From Anaspis maculata (taxonomy: Eukaryota; Arthropoda; Insecta; Coleoptera; Scraptiidae): 64,000 nucleotides of DNA. Of this stretch, positions 57,301 through 64,000 are shown in pieces. The stretch spans positions 21,910,892-21,974,891 of the forward strand of contig OX421964.1 in assembly GCA_949128115.1 (NCBI GenBank). The letters run 5' to 3'. The notes below the pieces were generated by a model, which was given only the letters and a program-made list of their open reading frames with translations, was not told the DNA's origin and ran no database searches. Numbering within the stretch: the stretch's first letter is position 1; each line of letters begins with the position of its first letter. The position numbers and the translations under genes were made by a program.

Positions 57301-60130
57301 TTATTTGTTTCGGTACAAAGATTTAGCCGAAGGTCACGACAGACAAGTCTATCTGTGTTTTTTTCGCACTGCCGGTAGTCCGCAGTCCATCCTTGTGATG
57401 AAAACGACAGCCTTTACAAACTTGTCGATGCGGAGCTGGAGCATGATCCAGGATCAGAGCTCACGAGATGCCTCGCCACGCGCCCTCAAGTGCATAATAA
57501 TGATTTCAAAACTTCGGATCTGACACGTTCGTGCATAATGCAATTCCGATTCGATTCTCCCCTTTAGAGGAAATATTTGCATTTGAAACTTGCAGAGGAA
57601 GCGGATGATGAGAAGAGCAACTAGAGCAATGAGATCTTTTGAATAATTCACGTTCTGGTTAAAGACAAGCACTAAATCGTTTGAAATTATTTACAAAGAA
57701 CAGAGAACAAATACAAGCCCCGGAAAGCAATTTGTAAGGAACACAGGCAGGATACAGGTACACAAGGCTCTACTACGTGGATATTGCCGCTGTACGGGAA
57801 CAGAAGAGTAATAAGTTGTGTTCGAGACAACTTTAATATCTTTGGATTTCATGAAGGATTAAGCGAAAAGCTCTTGGGTAATGTGGTGTGAGCTTGAGTA
57901 AGCAGCCAAATAAAACTGTTTGTGCCGTTGGCTTCTTTTTCTTCCTCACTTGAAAGAATAATAATGGCCAGTTTTTAAGCCTCGCCAGACGTAGTGGCAG
58001 AGACTATCTGTGGCCGCTTTTTTTTTCCGTGATTTTTTTCTCTAGTTCCTCGTTTCTCAACAAAATTCACCTGAATCTTCCGTATCTTTTGAACGGTTCA
58101 ATATACCAGTTCATTCTTTCGCTAATCGAATCTCAACTATTGCCGGTTGATATCGACGACGTTTAAAGATGATCGGTCGAATATAAACAATCTATAAAAA
58201 CAATAAAGAATGCACAACTCGTGAAATTCATTTTAAATAGAGAAAACGCTTGGATGCCAGCCTTTCCATCATCATATCTTTGGATCTAATGAAGCCTTTG
58301 TGCCTAATCTTTTAAATTGAAATATATATCCAGACTTTTGTTACAGTGTGACAGCGATTGAGAAACAATGGTTTATTATTTATTTATAAGGTTTATGAAC
58401 ATTTTCATAGGCTATGAATGCAGCATGATTTTCAGTCAGCGAGGAAAATTGTTATTTTCACAGTTTTCTAAATTTCTACAACCAGCGAAGCGATTGGAGC
58501 CAAAGTATTGCAGAATTTTTCAAGAGAAAAAATTTTGATCTAGGACTTATATTTTTTTTTGATATGATTTTTTTTCTGGCGCAACAAACAACTGTAAAGA
58601 GGTGGTGCGCGCATGCCACTCATATTTAATATGCAAAATGCTCTACATTACTACTGAGGTGGGCATTTTTCATATAAAGCTAAGCTTTCACAGAAATAAT
58701 CAGATATTTGCTTTTTACAAAAAAAAAAACAAGGCACCTGTTTAGGCTGGCCGAGTTATGGGGCTAAGACTGCCCTTAACGGTACAATAGTATAACGTGA
58801 AATAGGTACCTATGATGGAGATGAAACTATTCACCCCTAATTTCTACATCGAAAAGATCCTATTCCAAATATTTGCTCTGCTCGTGCCTTTCAAACTTTC
58901 GAACTAGTTGAATAATCTCCCATTTCTACCGCAAGTCGCAGATGAGAGGTATTCTTACGTTTCACAGACAGTTTCTCTTTTCATTTCATTGCCTTTTTTT
59001 GCAATAATGACTACTTATTTTATCTCAGGTCACATTTGGCAAATATGTTTCGATATCACTCTATTGAAGTTTTAGAGTAGGTACCATCATTATTAATTTT
59101 TTGCCAAGCAAGTTTCCAACAGTTTCCAAGCTAACAACAAAACAATAACGATTCTTCTTATTGTATGTATATGTGAGTACGTGTTTTATGTGTACTTTTT
59201 GTAATAATGAACCAAAATGATATATTGCTGCGAAGACTTTTCTTTTGGGCGAGGCTTCCTATTAGACACACCGCAAGGTGGGGAGATGGACTGTTTTTTT
59301 TCAATGCAATAAGAATTGGTGACTGAAAGAAAGTCGCCAAAGACTACTCGATACGAATAGTTCATGGTGATGACTCTGAAAGTCTCAGAAACCGACCTAA
59401 TCAACAATCAACAAATCATTGAAAATGTTTACCAAAATGCCCCTGCAAACACTTTAAGTCAAAAACTACGTGTGGAAACAACTTACTAGATTTTGCGCTA
59501 TACAGAACAGTTGATAGAAGTGACGTCACCTTTCCAAGTTCGTTTTGAATCTACCAGCAAAACTGGATTTCATTTCGCAATTATAACAATCGAACTACGG
59601 TCTCGGGCAATTATCAGATCATAAATCTCGAAATTTGGACTCGTATGAAATTTTCTTCCAAAATGCATCCTGCGTGAAAATCGTCGCTGCAGTGATAATA
59701 CACCTTGCCTATAGACTACGACAAAATTTAATCCAAAAAGAGATTACTTTCGAAGGAGGCTCATTCTGGTGGAAGTAATACAGTGGAAATTCATTCTCCG
59801 ACAAGCTGATTCCAATCCATTATTTGGAAAATACATTACAGGGGAATTCTCTCCAATGAGATTTATTTCGCAGGTAAGTACCTATATTCCGGTCTATGCC
59901 ATTTCATTTTTGAGTCGAATTTTTTCTGGAGCAATCCGTCTCGTATGATTCTTCTCCAAGGGAGCTAAGTTGAAACGACTCCAAATAGCCAAGAACGGTA
60001 GCCGAAGGTTCGTTTGCCAAGTCTTACGGTTCGACCTGAGAAACGGCCCGGTGATTTTTCGGAAACGAATAGCTGCTAAGACACTTCCCGCTCACTAACA
60101 CCACCTTTTACAAGGTACAACGCTAATTCA
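57301..60130. other. Unassigned AT-rich stretch
   Basis: No protein domain or transposon end is recognised. Poly-T and poly-A runs are frequent (for example 58019-58027 and 58719-58731). At 59750-59880 a run of TTCC and GGAAATT-type words recalls the short repeat at 3317-3540. Short frames at 57305-57523 and 59158-59407 are not convincing. Confidence 0.35.
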
Positions 60131-60465
60131 CAGGGCCGGCCTTACAGTTTGCGAGGCCCTAGGCAATGATACAATGAGGGGGGGGGGGGGCACCGCACCA
60201 GCCTCCTGGTGAGGCGTGATTATATTTAGCCCTCTGAAAAGACCTACATATTTTTTTTGGGCTGGGGGGCTTCAAAAATCAACAGATGACACCACGGTGC
60301 AAAAAACACTGATTTTCTTAAGAAAGAGCGAATTTAATTTATTTTTAATAATTAGATATTATTTTTGTTTGGAGCAAGCGCGAAAAGCGCGAGGCCTCGC
60401 GCTAACGCTTAGGGCGCGAGGCCCTAGGCAGCCGCCGCGCTTGCCTTGCCCTAAGACCGGCCCTG
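60131..60465. mobile_element. 335-bp hAT MITE, duplication CTAATTCA
   Basis: The ends CAGGGCCGGCCTTA and TAAGACCGGCCCTG are flanked by CTAATTCA at 60123-60130 and 60466-60473. GCGAGGCCCTAGGCA is repeated inversely just inside. A poly-G run (60179-60190) is present. CAGGGCCGG ends with 8-bp duplications are classic for non-autonomous hAT elements. Confidence 0.93.
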
Positions 60466-60522
60466 CTAATTCATCATGGAAAACCATGGGAAAAATTGTA
60501 GATAACTACCTGAGGAATGGCA

Positions 60523-61936
60523 TCCTGAAAAGCCTGGAAAATCCACAGAGGATGCTCTACACAACCTAGTGTTGGAGATAGAGAAAACACTGGAAGCAAA
60601 AAAATTGCGATCGGCACATTCGTGAATGTGGAGGGTGCTTTCGACAACACCACTTACTCGTCCACTGAAAGAGCCGCCAAGAGGAGGGGGATTGATACTC
60701 CCACCATAAAATGGATCCAATCCATGCTTGTGGACCGGAAAGTAACCGCAGACCTTGGAGGAGAGTCCGTGACAGTCACCACTGGAAAAGGGTGTCCACA
60801 AGGTGGAGTCTTATCGCCCCTCCTGTGGTGTCTTGTCGTGGATGAACTGCTCAGGAGGCTGACGGAACAGGGCTACAGCAGCTACGGATACGCCGACGAT
60901 GCAGCAGTCGTTGTTGAAGGAAAGTTTGAAGGTACGAGACCTCGACCCTTACACAAAATGTCATGACCACTATCAATCAATGGTGTTTGGAAGAGGGCTT
61001 TAGCATCAACCCGGCCAAAACTGTGATAGCTCCGTTCACACGCCGCAGAAAAGTCGAACTGACTGCTCCGGTACTGAGGGGAACTAAAATTGGGTTATCC
61101 AAGGAGGTCAAATATCAGGGAGTCATCCTGGATAAAAAACTCACCTCGAACTCTCACCTGAACAAGACAATTTCGAAGTCCACAGCGGCGTTCTGGATAT
61201 GCCGCAAACTCTTCGGAATGACTTAGGGTCCAAAACCAGGTATACCTAATCTATTGGTCGTACATGACGGTTGTTAGACCGATCACCACGTACGCCTCAC
61301 TAATTTGGTGGAATAGAACTAGACAAAAGAAAAGTCAACAGAAGCTACAGAAGCTTTAGAGACTTGCCTGTCAAGGTATCACGGGAGCTATGTTCACCAC
61401 TCCTACAGCAGCGATGGAGGTTTTACTGGACCTACTTCCACTGCACAAACAAGAAGAAAAAGAAGGACTAGTGAGTGCTCTTAGAATAGAACCCAAAAAC
61501 CTAAGAAGAGGGCACCTTAAAGTATTGGACGCAATAAAAGAGCAGTTCTTCACGAGCCCAAGGGATTTCATGCCAGTTGAGTACGACTTCGGGGCTACCT
61601 ATGAAGTGGTCGTGAATGACCGCCAGGAAAGCGCTCGGAGGGTGGCCCGGCTGCAGGAGAACAACATGATCTAGTACACAGACGGATCCGTAAGAGAAAG
61701 AGGAGCCGGGATAGGCATATATGGCCCGAAGTATACGGAATCACTGCCTGTGGGAAGGTTTCTGTCCACTCTACAAACCGATTCACTGGCAGTGGAGAGG
61801 TGTGCCCAGGTATGCCTATCCAGACAGTACAAAGGAGCAAGAATTAGCATTGCCACAGACAGCCAGGCGGCTTTAAGGCACTTGGAGGCCTATGACTGTA
61901 AGTCAAAAACCACCTGGAACTGCAAAAAATCATAGT
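60523..61936 (+). pseudogene. Non-LTR retrotransposon RT and RNase H fragment
   Basis: Plus-strand frames give KPGKSTEDALHNLVLE, then VEGAFDNTTY, GCPQGGVLSPLLW, YGYADDAAVVV and a thumb region, then an RNase H domain with YTDGSVRERGAG and ATDSQAAL. RT followed by RNase H on the same strand fits the I/LOA/R1-type groups of non-LTR elements. The catalytic YADD is intact, but the first metal-binding Asp (consensus hDxxxAF) reads Asn in VNVEGAF. Frameshifts occur near 60605, 60960 and 61230, and a TAG precedes YTDGS. The 5' half is missing, and the 3' end is cut by the foldback element at 61933. Confidence 0.85.
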
Positions 61937-64000
61937 GCTAGCGGTACGCAAAAAAAAGTGGCATTTGATGATACAAGCAAGCCACTTCGCATATTTGTTG
62001 TATAAACCCATTAGAAAAATTTGACCCGCAGTTCCTAAAAATTCATCCCTTAGAACCCGAGATTTGGGGAGGGGGAGAGAATACTTTAAAAAAATACCAA
62101 ACTTTTTCATCCAAACCTGCTGATGCGTGTTTGGTGTCAAAACTATATAACTCAGACCTCCTCGATACAATGACAATGTCAAAACTCTCGTGCGGTCACC
62201 GGAAGTCGAGTAAAGTCGTCATCTTTGAAAATTAGAGTTGAAGGTCAAAATTACAAAGTGAGCGTCAATTACCCATATGTTGTGTATCGATTCTTAGGTT
62301 TTTGGGGTTTCTGAAGACGTATGAAATGAAACCAAAACGATTGGGCACACCGTTCGCCCATATGGTCTACCCATGGGCTCAGAAGTCAGGCAAGCGAGAA
62401 AAATCCTACAAATTTTCGAAAATAGAAGTGAAATAATAATGTGAAATAGCTCCAGTCTGTACTTGGTGATGAAGCTGTATCAGCTGTCCTATGTGAGATT
62501 CATGATGTTCACCTGTGAGCTGTCAAAAATCCAAAATGGCGCCCATTTAAAACACTCACGGGAATAATTTATCGTGATTTTCTTTAGAAAGCTCCTACGT
62601 GTCACTAGCTAAGCACATGTTGTTCATCAGTGAACAACGACTAATAAAGTTCCTCACACTATTGGTGGTATCTTGCATTGTTTAAAAGATATCCACCGCG
62701 AAACTGTTTCGGAGCCGTTTTTGGACAATAGATTGAATACTTGAATAGTAGGGGAAACTATGCATGTAGAATTGAAATAACCGACCTACGACCTAGAGAT
62801 ATTTATTTTGTTATATGTAGTCATGTTTTATAGTTTAGATTGCGTGATCTGTCATTCCTGGTCTATGAATGGAGGGTCATAAATCCAAGATGTCCGCCTC
62901 TGTAAGTTTAAAAATTTCATACCAACTTTAATGTTGGATTTCGATAAATAATAATTATCTACCGCACCTGTACACTACTTATCTATATATTTCTAAAGAG
63001 TTCCTCACATTTTCATTTCTTCAATAATTTGAGAGATAGACCAACTACCTACCTCTACCTATCTAAAGAAAAAATGAACTTACGTGAAATTTTAATTGAA
63101 AAATGACACCCACATGATAAAAACTAATGAAAAAATCTTTCGCTCTGCCACCGTTTTATTCAATAATGTTGCACTGTTGCAGAAAACGGGAGGAAATAGA
63201 GTGGCGGAAAAAAGATCCAATTACAAAAAATCTAAGAAAATATCTAATGCGTTTGATCCAAAACGCGAAATATTCAAAATACAAAAGGTTACAGTACCTA
63301 AGATGTAAATCTAGTATGTCTGATATACAGTAGGTCCAAAATATATATACAAACCACCGAAAATAGAAAGGGCCACAAGTTTCCTCTTTACATGCAAAGT
63401 TTTTCCTCCTATCTAAGTATTCAATCTATTGTGCAAAAACGGTTCCAAAACAGTTTCGCGGCGGATAACTTTCAAACGATGCAAGATACCACCAATAGTG
63501 TGAGGACCTTTCTTAGTCGTTGTTTACTGATGAACAACATGTGCTTAGCTAGTGACACGTAGGAGCTTTTTAAAGAAAATCACGATAAATTATTCCCCTG
63601 AGTGTTTTGAATGGGCGCCATTTTGGATTTTTGACAGCTCACAGGTGAACATCATGAATCTCACATAGGACAGCTGATACAGCATCATCACCAAGTACAG
63701 ACTAAAGCTATTTCACATAATTATTTCACTTCTATTTTCGAAAATTTGTAGGATTTTTCTCGCTTGCCTGACTTCTGGGCCCATGGGTAAACCATATGGG
63801 CGAACGGTGTACCCAATCGTTTTTGTTTCATTTTATACGTCTTCAGCGACCCCGAAAACCTAAGAATCGATACCCAACATATGGGTAATTGACGCTTACT
63901 TTGTAATTTTGACCTTCAGCTCTAATTTTCAAAAATGACGACTTAACTCGACTTCCGGTGACCGCACCAGAGTTTTGACATTGTCATTGTATCGAGGAGG
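61933..64000. mobile_element. Foldback element, cut by window end
   Basis: The left end TAGTGCTAGCGGTACGC matches the ends of the 29616 element. The left arm runs to about 62770 and its inverted copy starts near 63388 and continues past the window. By symmetry the right end should lie roughly 225 bp beyond. The arms include ATTTGACCCGCAGTTCC near 62018, the family block seen in the 29616 and 31475 elements. The loop (62771-63387) is AT-rich with no recognisable gene. It inserted into or next to the RNase H end of the non-LTR element. Confidence 0.8.

Overview
The window is repeat-rich, AT-biased eukaryotic DNA with no intact gene. It is most likely from an arthropod, probably an insect. The reasons are mariner/Tc1-type transposase fragments of the kind common in insects, a Penelope-like GIY-YIG domain, a tRNA-derived SINE, nested hAT elements with 8-bp target duplications, and one exon-like segment with consensus splice sites. 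Species cannot be told from the sequence alone. I recognise no viral genome, rRNA, functional tRNA, operon or CRISPR array.

Layout. 0-3 kb: a palindromic mariner-like element carrying two head-to-head decayed transposase copies. 3.3-5.6 kb: short degenerate repeats and unassigned sequence. 5.7-9.1 kb: a ~119-bp tandem satellite interrupted by a palindromic element that itself carries a 146-bp MITE. 9.1-11.5 kb: unassigned, partly GC-rich. 11.8-14.7 kb: two pieces of a Ty3/gypsy reverse transcriptase flanking a decayed non-LTR retrotransposon. 16.6-17.1 kb: a 47-bp tandem repeat. 17.9-26.7 kb: ~970-bp inverted arms around a cysteine-rich (CXC-like) reading frame, split by a young LTR element (two near-identical 1,896-bp LTRs) that encodes only Gag. 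26.8-35.3 kb: a possible LTR and Gag remnant, two copies of a ~110-bp hairpin, two long foldback elements and a Jockey/CR1-like RT fragment. 35.3-43.6 kb: four more long palindromes, one with arms built from ~21-bp tandem units as in Drosophila FB elements. 42.5-45 kb: LTR-like copies, one ending in a 30-bp array of a primer-binding-site-like motif. 47.2 kb: a 148-bp minus-strand exon. 47.6-50.2 kb: hAT elements nested inside each other. 51-57 kb: Penelope, mariner, SINE and subrepeat-bearing foldback remnants. 60.1-61.9 kb: a hAT MITE and a non-LTR RT-RNase H fragment. 61.9 kb to the end: a foldback element cut by the window edge.

The striking property is palindrome density. Summing the spans listed below, long inverted-repeat structures cover a little under half of the window. 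In at least three cases (0-3, 35-37 and 40-43.6 kb) the inverted similarity continues past the recognisable transposon terminus into flanking DNA. A fourth case, at 5.7-7.3 kb, is bounded independently by the satellite it interrupts. This points to head-to-head duplication of an element end together with its flank, rather than simple long-TIR transposons. A second recurring theme is iteration of the sequence at an LTR/primer-binding-site junction, seen at two separate loci.
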